Positions 33,301 through 48,900 of a stretch of DNA of 64,000 bases are shown piece by piece (positions within the stretch are counted from its first letter, which is position 1; each line of letters starts with the position of its first letter). The stretch is from the NCBI GenBank assembly GCA_016617855.1, contig JAECUM010004304.1, positions 1-64,000 of the forward strand, given 5' to 3'. The DNA comes from Megalonaias nervosa (taxonomy: Eukaryota; Mollusca; Bivalvia; Unionida; Unionidae). A program made the translations under genes and the position numbers. The notes beneath the pieces were generated by a model, which was given only the letters and a program-made list of their open reading frames with translations, was not told the DNA's origin and did no database searches.

Positions 33301-36300
33301 GACTGTCTTACATTTTTTTGGACATAAATGCACTTTATTCAGTAAGTTTGGGATATGTGAATTCAGTCTATAATCAACCATACTGATCCTTTATCTTTAT
33401 TTTTTTGTCTTTTTTATGTGCTCTATGGGCTAATGGAGGGAACTTTCTTGTACCTAGGATGAAAAATAAAGGTCATTGGCACAAGGGTGCAGTCAAAATG
33501 AACCCTGACATCACTATCTACATTGGAAGCTACACTTATTCAGACTTGAGTTACACGAAGGACATAGCTGAGTACTGAGATAAATGGAATGTAAATTCAG
33601 AAACTAAATAGTCACGAAAAAGCATGCATTCAAAACTGTACGTCTTACTGAAATTTAATGAGATTATGTAATTATCCTTTGTTTTTTTGTTTGTTTAATA
33701 CCACTACAATTTAATCTTCATGACACTGCCACAAAGGATACAAGTTGGCAACATCAAGTGGACCTCTCAGCTCAATGGGCTGGAAAAAAGACATGAATTT
33801 ACTATTATCTTAGAATATTTTTCATGATCATTTCTGAAGGAAAGTACTTTATAAATGAAGATCATTGCATCACAATCTGCATATCATCACAAATACATGA
33901 GGTTAAACTATTTCAAAGAGCAGCCTAATGTCTTGTTTATTTGAAAAATGAAAATGATGGAGAAGCCATGAAAGATGATCGTGACAGTAAACTGTGACTC
34001 ACTTACCTTAAAACATCAAAACTTTGTGAAATAAAAGCATAAATCAATTGTTTGCAAATTTCTGAATGGATCAAATATGTAAATATTTCTTTTGCATCCA
34101 TGTGCATGCTTAAAAAAAAAACTTACCCTTTTACATCCACTGGTTAAAATAACATTCTGAAAAGAAAGATCAAATTTGTTTTTAAAAAAGTGTTTTAATA
34201 TATGCAATTTTGAGAATAATATCAGACTACATGAGGTTTGGAAGCAAATCTGTTTCTGTACTGCCACTAAATACTGATAAAGTAATAAATATGTAGTATA
34301 ATAGCCATTATTTTGATTAATGCAGGCTCTACAGCAATTAAAAGCTGTATGATACACTCTGCATCCTGCAATGTTGAATATTATTTCTGTTACTTTGTAT
34401 ACTTAAAGGATTGTTGCTTGGCTTAAAGTTACTTATAAGAAGGGATGTTTTCACAGACACAAGCATGCATACACACAGATTTTCTTTCTGTATCAGCTTT
34501 AGTTAAGATTGTGACATAAAAGATAAGTGGGAAAAATAATCTTTAAGTCTCACCCTTTATGTGCAGATCTACATCAGCTATTGTACAAATGGCTGGGTAT
34601 TTCCTGAGGCTGTTAACCTAACTTTCTGTGATACAATACAAAGAAAGTGGATTGTCCATGTTATACTTTTACCAGTGTAAGGTGTTGCCAAGTGTAGTTC
34701 AGTAACCTACCATACACACTTGTATATCAAGGTTTCCCAAAAAATTAATTGTGCAGATAAGAGGTAAACCAGACATACCAATATCTTAACACAACAGCTG
34801 ATATGTTTGTTCTTTAAACTGCTTCTACAACCAAGCACCAAAACAATGTGGTGCTTGACAAAAGATTCTCACCCCACTTTATAATAAATCAATTAATTTA
34901 AGCATATTGCTAATCATCAAAGTCAATCTCAGAGCTAAAACTTATCCAGATTATGTGGCAATGACTTATAAAATATCAAAACATGAAAGCCACCAACTCA
35001 AACACATGGCTTGGTGGTGTTGTTAGACTGAGTCAGGTGACCAGTGAATAATGTCATCCATTCTTTGTCAAAATAACCCCATTGTTCATTGATAATTATT
35101 CTTGCCGTACCCATTCAAACAAGTAGGTGTAAAAGTGTTAAATGTGCATTTACAATGGATAATGTTACATGGAAATCTAAGGCTTGTGCCATTAAAGAGA
35201 AGCTTGAAGCCCTGGACAGGATTAAGTCAAGTGTTAAACAATCAGAATTAGCTAGAGATTTAGCTCTTAACAAGTCAACCATCCAAGGACAGCAAATGTG
35301 ACAGTAACAGAAAGCAGCTGAAGATCAATTAGTTTTTTAAAAAACAATGAAGTATTCTGGTTCACTGATGAAAAATTCTAGCAATATGAAGTTTATACAG
35401 ATATGGTTTATTGACCTTGGGATGTTCTGAACTGCAAATGTGCTTGCACAACACAATATAATTGGGGTCTGGCTCCAATTGTATCGCCAAGATGGTCAAC
35501 TGTAGTGGGACATACATCAGTGGCAACTACTCGGGCATGAGTAGAAAATGGTTTATTTACTTTGTGTATTCTTCATCTTGGCTTGTGATGATGACATAAA
35601 AGATAAGTTGGTAAAACACAAGTTTTAAGACTCACCTTCCCCTTGCACATAAGCACCAGCTGCTGTGCATTACTGATTGTGTATTTTCTGAGGCTGTTAT
35701 CTCTAATTGCTGGGGAGTACTGTATTTCAAAGAACAGTCCCCTGTCCATGGCCTGGAAATACAATAATTTTGTTTAAATTTTGGTTTTACAGCAGAGCAA
35801 CACAAATAGGTTACTTAGTGCCAAGACAGTTGGAGTAAAGTACCTTGCCACCATGGTAACCAACCTAAGATGATCAGATGAGGGAATTCAACCCTGCACC
35901 CTTCAGGCTGCATTTCTGGTATGATAACCATTAAGGTACTACGAATATGCTACCATTTTCTTTTCATACAATTGTACAAATGTGCATTTGACAGTCATGA
36001 TAACATTTCCAATGGCAAATGACCACCATAAATTCTGAGGCTTCAGTCAACCAGTATGTATGGAATCAGTCCCAGAAGAATGACACTGTGAAAAAAAGTG
36101 ACTGCCATCATTGTAAAACCTCAGTGAGACAATCAAATGCAATTTTAGTACCACAAAATATAGTGCATGCACATGCTTAGTTCATGAATTGAGTATTGTT
36201 TAATTGATGTATGTTGTGTTTATTACTCAAACATTACCATAAAAACAAATTGTTTTACAAAATTATGTTTCTTGGAGAATACACACCTGAACATATTACA

Positions 36301-36377
36301 TTAGGATAACTTTCTCTGCTAAGTTTGAATCCAGCCCTACTGAAAACATGGAAAATAAAAAAAAAAAACATTCAGAC

Positions 36378-36409
<32 letters not shown>

Positions 36410-39400
36410 CGGGGGAAAAAAAAAAAGAAAAAAAAAATTACATGAAGGGAAGCAACTCTTACAGGTTAACTGTACTATCTACCAGCTTTGGTGGGGGGGC
36501 GCTCACCAGTTATTATGTACGTTTGAGAGAGTGACGTATTTAAGGGGAAGTTGTTTGCATTTAAAACATGCACAGTGGAGAGAATGTTGGCATACTTCTA
36601 TGCTACTTTGATGTAATGTGGCTGATATTTCTTTGGATATTGTACTTTTGGAACTTGTAAATGATCTTAGCACAGTGCTAACTAAAATGACTGCTCCCTT
36701 GTGCTCCAAAAATCAGCCTAAATTTGTCTAAAGTACACTATCCTTAGCAGCTATTAAAATAGGGAAAATGAATTTTGCCAGACTAGACGATATCATCTTC
36801 TGAAAGTGCAATGAATGAATTACCAAATATATAAAATGTAAAAAAAGTTATCGGCTCTTTTTTTTTTTTACAATCTACCTCTTACCTCTGAAGTTCAGGA
36901 AGTGAAAAGGACCAAGTGGAGCTAGCACTTTTTTGAAAGGTGCACATCTGGAGTAAGGCCAAGCTGTATACTCTATAACCCATGTTACACCCATCAATCA
37001 TACACCAAAATAAAGGGATTTAAAGGTTCTTTGAACAATACCTAAGATATACAAAGTCTTTTTTAAATAGCCAGTATAACCAGTGAGGAAAGCTGGGGAA
37101 ATTCTTTCTCTTTAAAATTCTAACCCTATGCAAAATATAAAACTGTAGAGCACCACCTAGGTGGTTACTGTTATACCTGGGTGTACCAGTTTTTACATGA
37201 GCAAAACCTTAAAGAATGCCCACACTGTGGAGAAGGGAAGGAAGGATTATTTGTAATGCGATCAGGCAAGTATTAACAGCAAACTACTTAAAAATGTCTT
37301 TTCAATTCTCTGTCAAATACATTATGTGATCACATTACATTAGGAGAATAGGTAAGAAGAGGAGGAAATGATGAACATCTGTCTCTCCCTGTGCCACCCA
37401 GGAGGAAAATGATTGCTCTGCTAAATGGATGTTGTTGTTGTTGTTGTTGTTGTTGTTGTAGAGTTTAACGCCATTTTTCAGCACAAGATAGGCTATACAT
37501 GGCGGCCAGTATAATTGGTGGAGGAAGAACCCTGGAAAACCCCGGGATGAACCACCGACCCACGAGAAGCTACTGGCAGGCTTTCTCACATACCAACGTT
37601 AGCTGAGCCTGGGACTCGAACTCACGCAGACAGAGGTGAGATGACAGTGATCCGTAATGGTGAGCGCTTTAGACCACTCGGCCACTCGGGGCCCCGCTAA
37701 ATGGATGAACATCTCCTAATGTTAGTTAGCATAACAAGAGACAGTTTGCTTATACACATGCATAGGGAATCCCTGAGAGATTCCACACCTGATTATTGTT
37801 TCACATTCAAAAGTTTCCAAGGAAAATCCAGCAAAAGTGGCAAATTCATGTCAGGATCTAAGGTTGTGCTACCATGAACAGGGAGTGGTCGCTGTCTGTG
37901 CAGCTACCACTAGCCCAACAAAACTCAGTTCTCTCCTTGGTGAGGCCATGTCACACAACTGGAAGCTAGAGAATGCAGACTGGTGTACCAGTGAGCTGAC
38001 TCCACCATGTCCAGACATGAGACATTATGTTCAAGGCCAGGCTTATTGAAGTCGCTCATATTTTGTGTATCTGATCCTGTAAGAGTTCAATACTGATTTA
38101 CTAACTCTCTTTAACCAAGTGACCAGTGCTTGTGGGGTTACATTTTACATCCTGCCTTCAAGCAATTGTCTTTTACATCTGATGCAGATATTTTCTGTGC
38201 ATCTCAGATGACATCTGAAGGTACATACAGGTTCTTGCAGCTTGTTTCTCTCAACAGATCAATCAAGGAGAGGAAGCAAATAGTTAGGCTTGTGATGGCA
38301 ACCTATCCTTAGGAAGAAACCAGTTTGTGTCATTAGAACAACTGAACTGTCTGAACAGAAGTGCATGTATTTTGGATCTAAGGATATGTGTGTGTGTGTG
38401 ATTAAAAGAGCATGTACAGTCCATGCTTCTGCAGTAGCAGAAAAAGGAAATAAAATTTAGAGCATCAGATGGCCTCAGAGGGCACAGACCTGATGGAAGG
38501 TTCCTTGATGGACAAATCTGTATGAAACAGTTGTAATTCCCCCTTAATAACGATACGGCCAGATCACTGGATTTCAATATTACCTACCATTGTGAGTACA
38601 CATCAATGCATTCCCCTGCTGTGAGACAAAGGTCTGGTGACTGTTGCCCCCATTGCAGAGCTACATCACCACAACGAATTGTCTGATATTATCAGTACTA
38701 TGTTTCCATCGATGTGTTATACTGATGTGGAAGGCACTGAGAAAGGACAAGAGACTGATATGAAGAGCCTTCTCTTGAGGCGTCCACATGCCACTGACCA
38801 ACGTGTCCTGTAGCAAGCGTTACAAGATTATGGTCTCAATCTAGGTCAGAGAAAGTAGTGAAACCAAAAACCAACAAGTTTGTAAAAATCAACAAACATT
38901 TCTAGAGAATATAAAGTGAAAATTTAAGAGGAACATACAGCATTGTGAATTAAATCCCAAATAATCCTAAATATCCTATCACAAGTCCAAAAGTATAGAA
39001 TGTTCCAAATGAATTCTAATAGGTTTGAATGTGTTGATGTACCAAGTCTTGAAGCATCAGTGATATAATCCAGAATATCTATGAATGAGTCTTCAATAAT
39101 CCAAACTACTGTTTTAGTCCAAAAAGTCAGTGAGAACTGTGCAATTCCAATAAATAATTTTAAAAATTCCTCTCAAATTACATCAGAACACAACTAAAAA
39201 TGATCCTGCAGACTGATTTTACAACAGGAATGATTAATTGTTTACCTAGTCCTTTATATACTTGACCTATGTTGCAAAAGCATTTCTGAGAAACTAATGG
39301 AAAATTCCAAAATGCTGTCAAGAAGTTCACTTTTTAAAACATAACAAAATTCATAAACAAGGTTAGGCCTTGAAATCAATTTTAGTAAATATCTTCAAAA

Positions 39401-39780
39401 AATGATAAAAGTCAGGTAGGCCAAAACTCTATCCTCAATCATGGACAAAGATAAATCACAAAGTATAAATTAAATACAATAACATAAGTGAGTTCCCCAA
39501 CCTGAAAAAATGACATTGTAACAGGTCCACCCCTGCACTGAGTATGCTGATGAACTGTAAGAAACTTCCTTGCCTAATCAACGGCATGTTTGATGCTTTA
39601 TCCGACCAATGTATGAGTGTGTTACTTTCGATGTGATTGGGAGAAAGACACTAAGTTAATGTATCTTAATAGTTGCACATATGGTTGAATTCCTCAAAAA
39701 TTATTATCCACTCTGAACCAAGAATGAGGGAAATAAGGTTGTTCATGTCATGACCCAAAAAACATACTTCCCTAATGATT

Positions 39781-39814
<34 letters not shown>

Positions 39815-42800
39815 GGGGCTTAACGCCATTTTTCAGCACACGATAGGCTATACATGGCTGCCAGTATTAATAGTGGAGGAAGAAACCGGGAAATCTCCGG
39901 AAAGAACCACTGACCCACGAGAAGCTACTGGCAAGCTTTCTCACATATCTACATTCGCCAAATCCTAGACTCGAACCCACGCAGACAGAGGTGAGATGGC
40001 GGTGATCCGTAACAGAGAGCGCTTTAGACCACTCGGCCACTTGGGGCCCCCCTAATGATTTTGTAGTATGTCATTCAGCAACACCACCTTCTCCATGGAG
40101 GCCATCCCAAACTTGGATATGATGTGGTCTAACATTTTACTGAAGGTCAAACATTGATTGATGCCTTCCTATGCATGAACAAATTTTCTATGCTTTTGGG
40201 AGGAAGATGCCAATTTGATATGTGTATGGTTTCCATACCTAGATGAGCAAAATGTTGAGAATGGATGAGATTTGACTTCTCTCCATTGTATATCCACCTC
40301 ACAATGAGGGACGTCATGTTGTTCACATTGTGAATAAAAAATTACCAAATGTTTTTGTGGCATGTCATGCAGGAACATTGCCATATCTGCGGCAGACATC
40401 CTTAACTATCAGCAAAGGCCCAAGGGCTCAGACTGGGGCCATATGAATTGGTATATGAAAGTACACATCGGACATGTTCAGACTGATTGCATAATTTTCA
40501 TACTATCTACATTGCCCTTTACAAGCAGAAAACTAGTTTTGCTTGTGGAAATATATCCCCCTTCATGGGATTGCTTGGGAGTTCCTTCATGAAGGTAGGA
40601 TGACACAAGTGGAGGAGACCAGTTAACAAAATCCAAAGACCTTTGACAGGGTTTTGATCACACATCCTTTCTCCATAATGGTTGGTCTAAATCTGATGAA
40701 AAAGGAGTAGGCTGGTGTTAATCTTATTGTTTTGGGTTAAATCAGAAAAATCCACTAAGAACCTCTGACCCAAAGAAGGCTACTGCCATATTTCCTCATG
40801 TACCCAAACTGGCCAAGCCTGGGACTCGAACACATGTGGATAGATGTGAGATGTTGGTGATCTGTAAGGCAAGTGCCTTAGACCACTCAGCCACCCCAGG
40901 CCTGGAACAGTCTTAGTGCCTCTGGTGGGTGATGGTGTATCACTAACAATTTAAAGATGGCCTGGGGTAAAAGAAACTGTTCCTCTCTCTCCCCTTCCTC
41001 CCTGCCTGCCTTCAAAAAAAGTGGCATATGACTGCCTATAATTCACCTGGCTAGGAGAAGAAAGAAACGCTACTGCAAATTCTCTGGTGACAATCATTGC
41101 TTTTCTTTTACAATCCCTAAAAGAATCATGCAGAGATAGGAAATTACATTGAAAGTTAAAGAAGAACTCTTGTTCCTCTTGCTTTCTCACCTCCTCAATT
41201 AGATGCCCTAACAGAAGTGGAGAACAAAAAGGGAGGAAACGCATGGAACAATAGCAATGATTCTTAGCGGCCTTTTCAGCGAGACAAAAATAATCATCAG
41301 ATGCATAAAGTCAAGTACGGAAGAAGTCAACACAATGTTCCAGACTAGATTTGATGTGGTGTTGAAGACTTGTCTGTGCACTTTATCAACATCTAGTCAA
41401 AGTGCATGTTAATAAAATATCTCTGTAATGACATTTTAGCATGGGGTGAGAAAGTTGCAGGAAAATGACTTACCATAAAGAAGCTCTTGTGTTACTGGGA
41501 TCACAAATGTTCCAAGTGATGCCTGGTAATTTTTGAAATCTTTAACAACTGTGGCAATATTCTGAATGATTAACTGTCTATATCCACTAAGGTACTGACC
41601 TTGTAAGTAGAACTGACTCAAGGAGGAGGGCATTCCAATAGTGACAGAATCCCACTGATTTTCTATACTGTTGCAATGAACTACATTCTGTCTCTACAAC
41701 TGTCAGATCAGCATATTCTGGCATTTCTGTTTCATCCCCTGTCATCAATCTTGGAATGTCCTCGTCCTGTACACCCTGAGTCCTGGGATACCCATATGGA
41801 AGTATTGTCAGCATGCATCATTATATTTGCCCAGTGGATATGCCATCAGAATTGATCACATTATTGAATGCCAGTCTAGCGTAGTCAGTTTGGCTCAGTT
41901 GGACAGCTTCAAAAGTAATGCTGGTTCACTATGAATTTTTAATATGAATAGTCAGTCTGGTTTAATGGTTGACCATCTAGCTAGCTATGTGGTATGTCGG
42001 GGTGGCTGTGAGGTAACAAACTCCTGAAAACTAAAAAATGTAAATAGCTTGTTTGTATGGCTTGACCGGCTGTTGTTGTTTTTGTTGTGGGGCTTAACGC
42101 CATTTTTCAGCACACGATAGGCTATTCATGGCGGCCAGTATTAAAGGTGAAGGAAGAAACCGGAAAATCCCTGGAAAGAACCACCGACCCACGAGAAGCT
42201 ACTGGCAAGCTTTCTCACATATCCACATTGGCTGAATCCTAGACTCGAACCCACGCAGACAGAGGTGAGATGGCAGTGATCCGTAACGGAGAGCGCTTTA
42301 GACCACTAGGCCACTCAGGGCCCTGGCTCAACCGGTTGATCAGTTGACAGAACAGCATACCAAAGATGGTATATGCTTTGCTGTCTTGCCAGCTGGTACA
42401 CATCTGATGTGACAATTTATTTTACTCCAACAATTTAAAAATATGTCTATATGAGACAGCTGCCAACACCAACAAATCAAAACTGAAAAAACTTGAATGG
42501 TTCAATAAGCAACAGCCAAGCTTGGGCCATAACTGACCACAATTTTTTTAAAGAAAACACTGAAAATTAGCTTGATCCAGGTCTTTTGGACATAAAGCCT
42601 CAAAGCAAACTTGGTTTCAATCAATGAAGCTTTTTAAATGTTACTACAAGGAAACAAAATCGGTGATGGATGGGAGGTGATGTGATGTGATGGATGAGCA
42701 ATGGCAATATATCCATCAACACACACATTACACAAACTATGTTACACACAAAATGTTACAGACAAAATGTTACACACAAAATGTGACACAAACTATGTTA

Positions 42801-42913
42801 CACACAAAATGTTACACAAACTATGTTACACACAAAATGTTACACAAAACACATAATACACAGTAGAGCTATTTCCTGAAGAATCATTTTTCAAATAAAT
42901 AAAAAAAATGGGC

Positions 42914-42945
<32 letters not shown>

Positions 42946-45900
42946 ACTTACCAAGTTTAGTAAAGATCTTTTAATTTGAAATGATAACTTCTGTGTGACA
43001 TCAATGGTAATTATATCCACATTCAGAGTTTTACAGGCTAACTGAAGAAAAACACAAAATAAAATTTATTGGAATTCTGCCCAAGGCAGGAAAAATCCAT
43101 AGATATTCACTAAATTGAAGTCCATCATGCAATTAAAATGAAGACATCAATAACTGCCCCTTTTGCAAATTCACTTGACTTTTACAGTACATGTAAATGA
43201 AATATTCTGTGATGTTAGACCCAGTGGGATGAAGGTAAGTATATTTGTTCTTTTTTTCTGCAAGAAAACAAATTCATTTCATAAGGTAAATATAACTGAA
43301 GACTGAACAGGCCTTACAGAATAAGGAATTTAAAAGGTGAACTTTGAAATTCTGCAAAGTCTAAATTATATGATATTAAACTAAATCAATAATGCATCTA
43401 AAGCAAAAATCCAAACAAGAGACACTTAGATTTGGAAACTCTAAACATAACACAAAACTTCGTATAAAATAATGTTTCCATTTGTGCTCTCCATTTTCTC
43501 CAAAATATTGTCATCATTTTGTCTGCATCCATTCTGCATTATAACAAACATTTCATCTGTGTTATTTTCTGTACTCTGTTTGCTTCATTTTGCATTCCAT
43601 TTCTGTTTCATCTGTGAAATTACCCATTTCTGCATATGTAGGACATGATGACCTAATAGTTTAAATGACCACTAAAATTTTTCAAATGTTCACCACATGG
43701 CTTCTTAAGTCTTCTTGGTACTTGGAGTGTGGTTAGATCCAAAAAATTTACGAGAAAGGAAGTTTAAATGATCCGAGCAAGGGTAATCATGTCATCACAA
43801 TCAAACAAATGTGAAATATATTGCTTTAATTCATAAACATTATAATTATTAAACTTTGTGTAAAAATTGAATACTCACTAAAAAGGTTTTCTCAGATGTT
43901 GGTTGTACAGCTATTAGTTCATACTGTTGTACCTCTGGAGAATGCTGACAAAAAGAGAACAAAATGTCACAATTGTGGTACCTTTATTTTCACACCATTT
44001 TTACCTATTATGACAGTACTTGATGAAATGACATGACCCAGTTCTGTACATGTTAGTACATACACACCCTCATGGTCCAAACCATCTGGTCAAAAGGAAA
44101 CAGTTGGAAGTACATTCATATGAAAAACAAGAAGCTGGCTACAGCTTGACTACAATTTTTTGTAAGGTGGAAATGTACTCTTCAAGATATACCCACCTAC
44201 CAAATAACAGGATTTGGTGCCCAACTGTATTGAAGAAATTGACAAGAAAAAAGGAATTTAACATGGAGATTAATCTAGGGTATGGACAAACAGCCATAGT
44301 GATGTACAAGTAATAGCTAAGCCAAGCTTCCGAAAAGACAGGCCCAACAAAAACCATACAGAAATCAACTGCACAGAATTGTAAAAAAAGTATCCACTGT
44401 TATTGATATTATTAATTATATCCACTATTATGTATATTATTAATAAATATATCCACTATTAATATATTATTAACAATTATATTCACTATTAAGTGTATTA
44501 ATAATAATTCTATCAACTATTAAGTATATTGTTCATAATTATATTCACTATTAAGTATATTATTAATAATTATATTCATTATTAAGTTTATTATTAATAA
44601 TTATATGCACTACTAGTACATTATTAATATTTTATCCTCTGTTAAGCGTATCATTAATAATTATATCCACTATTATTATATTATTAATAAATATATCCAC
44701 TATTAAGTATATTAATAATATATATTCCCTTATTAAATATATTATAAATAATTATACCCTGATACACATTATACAATGATAATCATTGCATCACAGGCTT
44801 CACAGCCCGACCCATGCATCCAGTTCTCTTGAAATTTATTTTCCCATTTAGATTTTATAAAAATATTTTACATTCTGCTCATCATGTTTTCACTTCCGTG
44901 GGAAATGCCCTGATTACCTCCATCACTCCACCTACTAGATGATCCGACAGTGCAATGCCTAATGAGCATAATCATTACATTTTGGTGGCTTGCCACACTT
45001 ACCTATAGGCTAATATGGCTCAAGTGTTGACAGCAGAGCAATATGATTGGATTTTAATTTGTACAGCAACCAAAGAACATTTCTGGAAGTTCAAATGTGC
45101 TGGTAACCAAATGATTTTCTAAGTAGATAAGCACATGGTACAAGCAGCTCAATGATCATGATTACCTTATTTACATAAAAAGATCAGATTAAACATTAGG
45201 AATAACATTAGAGCTGACTTTACAATAAATGATACAGATACATTTTGTGCATGTACTTTTATGGAGATTTGTGGACCTGACCAGTTTTATGAAGGTATAT
45301 CTCATCATCTGTGGATAAGTTCTCAATGAGGTATGCCTTAGGTAGTTAGGTATGCATACTTCGGGTAATTCATCATTGGGGTATGCCTTGGGTAGTTAGG
45401 TAAGCATGCTTGGGGTAATTCTCAATGAGGTATGCCTTGGGTAGTTAGGTATGCATAGTTGGGGTAATTCTCCATAAGATATGCCTTGGGTAATTAGGTA
45501 TGAATAGTTGGGGTATTTCTAAATGAGCTATGCTTTGGGTAGTTAGGATTGCATAGTTGTGGTTAATTCTAAATGAGATATGCTTTGGGTAGTTAGGACT
45601 GCATAGTTGAGGTAATTCTCAATGAGGTATGCCTTGGGTAGTTGGATATGCATACCTTGGTAATTCACAATGAGGTATGCCTTGTGTAGTTGGTATGCAT
45701 ACTTGGGATAATTCACAAATTATAGAAAAAGCTCCATAAATAAACAAGGCATCTGACACACTTTGCAAAACTGTGAATGGGCAACAAGTACATGTCTCAA
45801 GCACTCCTGTGAAACAGACATGTCTCCAACATTTCAAATATTGGAGGAACAATGATCCACAGTATATGTCTTCATTGTTTGAAATACCATGTATACTCAC

Positions 45901-48900
45901 TTATGAGTCCAACTGCAAACTGCACAGACCAAGATCTGCCAATGCATTTTGCGCTGGCAGATCTTGGTCTGTGCAATTCGCTATGTCTAATCAGATTATA
46001 TTATGCTACAGCAGATCAGGATCATTGTTCTTTGCAATCTGACTTAAAGCATGTATATATGGCATACTATTATTAATGTTTATCACTCATTGTGTAAAAG
46101 CAGGTAAATGGGTTACCCTGCAACCTCAAAACACTTTTTTAGCACAAAAATGAATCTCCTAGTCATGCAAATTTTACATTTTGTAAACTTCACTTTCAAA
46201 AATTTAAATACAACAAAAAATTACATGTATTTTTCTTGGTATCAGCAAAAAGAATGAGCTTCATGTGGCATAGGTGTATGTTGAAGCTGTACAACATCAA
46301 ATAAACTTTTCCCTGTCTTGAAATAAAACATCAATATAGTTTTGCATTTACTGCATGCCCAACATTTATACTTTCAAAATACTTATAGTTTACAGTGCAA
46401 ATGAAATAACTGGGACTTATACAAGTCTACTAAATGTGTCTAAAAAACATTAATGCATGGATGTCAGAGAAAATGCATAAAAATAGTTCCAATCCACATG
46501 TATGACAGAAATATGAACTGCACACCTGTATTGAATGACAGATCACAACAATGACTGATTAAATGGGTGTGTAAAAAAAAATCTGAACTTTTATGAGCTT
46601 TGGTTTTCCTAATACACCTCTCCCTTAATTATTCACACATAACTGGGTCCAAAAACAGACAGCAGTATAAGCATGGGCACAAGTTACCAAGGGACCCCTG
46701 AAAAATTAGAAGGAGATGCCATATTGGCTGGACATTGACAACATGAAGATAAAGGGGGGTGGGGGGTGGGGTTGCTTAACAGTTTCATACTGGTTTTATA
46801 ATCACATTGGGAATAAAATTATAATAAAGTTGTTGGGTTTTCAGTATAAACTAACTTTATTTTCAAGATAACCAACCTCTGACAAATCATTAAAAACATT
46901 ATTCCATGACATTTCAATACAAATCATGTGTACCTGCAAAACATTATTGTGTCGGCACTTAGATTCTTGCAGAAACATTCATGGACATAGCTATGATGGT
47001 AGATTGACACTTTTCATGTTTGAAAACAAGACAGCATACTGCATTTATGATTACATTGAAACTGAGTTACATTATATAACAAAAACACGAATTTTGCTTG
47101 ACAAAACTTATTTAATTTGTATTTATTTCTTAAAGTGCCATTACCAGTTGGCATTAATGACATTTTCATGGATCAAAATTCCTCAAATATTGTTATATAC
47201 AGTGTACTGAGTTTTTCTAAAAGAAAATTTAATCAAGTACATCACTTATTAAAAGTTCCTGATTTCTAGATGTTGATTCAAATTTCCATGCACTGTCATT
47301 TCTGACAATAAAACAATCAATATATCAGTTTTTATTGCAATTTTTGTCACGATTAACAAATAGGGGCCAAGTCTTTTGTCATTTTCTTCAGAAAAAAAAA
47401 AAAAAATGACACCATTATAAGCGGCTTTGAGTTATCCCCGCACAAGTTATTGTGGGAGAGGTGTAGCGTTCTAAATATCAGGAACGTAGGTGTACAAAAA
47501 GTATTAATTATATCTGAATTTCGTTTGGGAGTTTTGAGCTCAAGTTTGAGTTTCATACTTGACACAGGCTGATTTACCACTAAAGCAGAACCAATGCAGT
47601 TTCTAAAAATATTTTAATAATAATAGCAACCCCGAGAATAAGACTATTGTAAATAGTGCATTATTTGTCTGACAAGCGGTAAATCATATTATCATAAATC
47701 ATTTATGTAAAACCTACTTTTATTGGTTGGAAATCCAACCTTTTGAATCTAATATGAACAGGTGTCAACTTCATTTTAAATGCAAGCCATTTGCCAATTT
47801 TGGTGGTCAAAGATGCAGAACTCAAGTTATTTTCACAAACCATTCTTCATTCAGTACTAAATCCCAAAATCCATCGGCATTCTTTGACTAGTGACCTTCA
47901 TCTTTGACCTATTAACCACAAAATCGATAGGCACCAGATGTAAGCTGTCAACAAAGCTTGATCATGGTTTGAGGCTTAGGGCTGTTTAGTTATTTTCTGA
48001 AAACCATTTCTTTCAGGGATTTCCTCTGACCATGGCTTTGGACTTCTTAACCCCAAAATCCATCGGCATTCTTTGTCTCAAATGACAGCTGACTACAAAC
48101 TTTTGTCAAGGCATGTGGTGCAGAATTTAAGTATTTTTGTGGAAATTATTCTTCCTTCCTTCAGGCACTGTGACCTTCTTTTCTGATCCTAGACTAAAGA
48201 GGGTGTCCTTCTTGCCTCATATGCAGGCAAACCACAAAATTTAGTAAAACTTGGTGCAGTGAACTAAAGGTATTACGCAGAAACTATTTTTATCTACTGT
48301 CACTGAGCCTGAATGCTGATTTTTTTAAAACCCCAATATCAGTATGGCTTTCTTATTTCAAATGCATGCCATTTACAAAGTTTGGACACGATATCTGGTA
48401 GACAAGGCCAATTTTAATCTATGTTCTGCCTAATAGCAGGCCCATAAAATAAATGGCTGAAATTTCATTTGGAAAAAATGTATCAGATTTGTGTCCAATT
48501 ACAAGCAGTCTTAAAATGAACTGGCATCATCTAGTTCCGGTAGATTTACCAAGACTACATGCAATAAGGTAAAGTATTGGTAAATATGGTTATTGGTAAT
48601 AAGGTAAAGTATGCATTAAGTATTCATGGGCCAGTGCGAGGCTAACAAACATTGTGTACGGAATGCCATTTAATGTCGCTTGGTGACAAAAGCTAACAGT
48701 CAAGAGAGGTATCTCACCATGAACAGTGTATTTAAATTTTATTTCACTCAAAGAAGAGCTCATCAACTAAGAAATGTAAACTGTGGACTGGAGAACCCAA
48801 ATATGCAGTTCAATTAAACTTCACACGCTTGTCTGTACTTATACCAATTTACTCTATAATATAGATTAATTATAAATTTTCCTAAGGCAAGTTATGTCTG

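Larger units (their letters stand above)
35753..42951 (-). other. RPP30 intron 6
   Basis: 7.2 kb with four SINE-A copies (37431, 39785, 40735, 42071), an orphan exon-like segment (41474-41599) and a short-unit minisatellite next to exon 6. The rest is AT-rich and unassigned. Confidence 0.85.

Noticed and set aside
34016..34357. 113-codon minus ORF covering RPP30 exon 8
   Set aside because: Mostly intron translated through; only the ten codons NVILTSGCKR are supported by splice sites and homology.
37141..37200. ACCACCTAGGTGGT perfect 14-bp palindrome as regulatory site
   Set aside because: Single occurrence in mid-intron with no supporting context.
37335..37589. Minus ORF with poly-Asn (also similar ones at 39750, 49512, 52367)
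   Set aside because: Translations of SINE family A copies and their trinucleotide tails.
37590..37695. Possible tRNA genes with A and B boxes (also at 40000-40050, 42270-42320, 49780-49820, 53000-53073, 57490-57554)
   Set aside because: Heads of tRNA-derived SINEs: they continue into SINE bodies, have target duplications and do not close an acceptor stem as true tRNAs.
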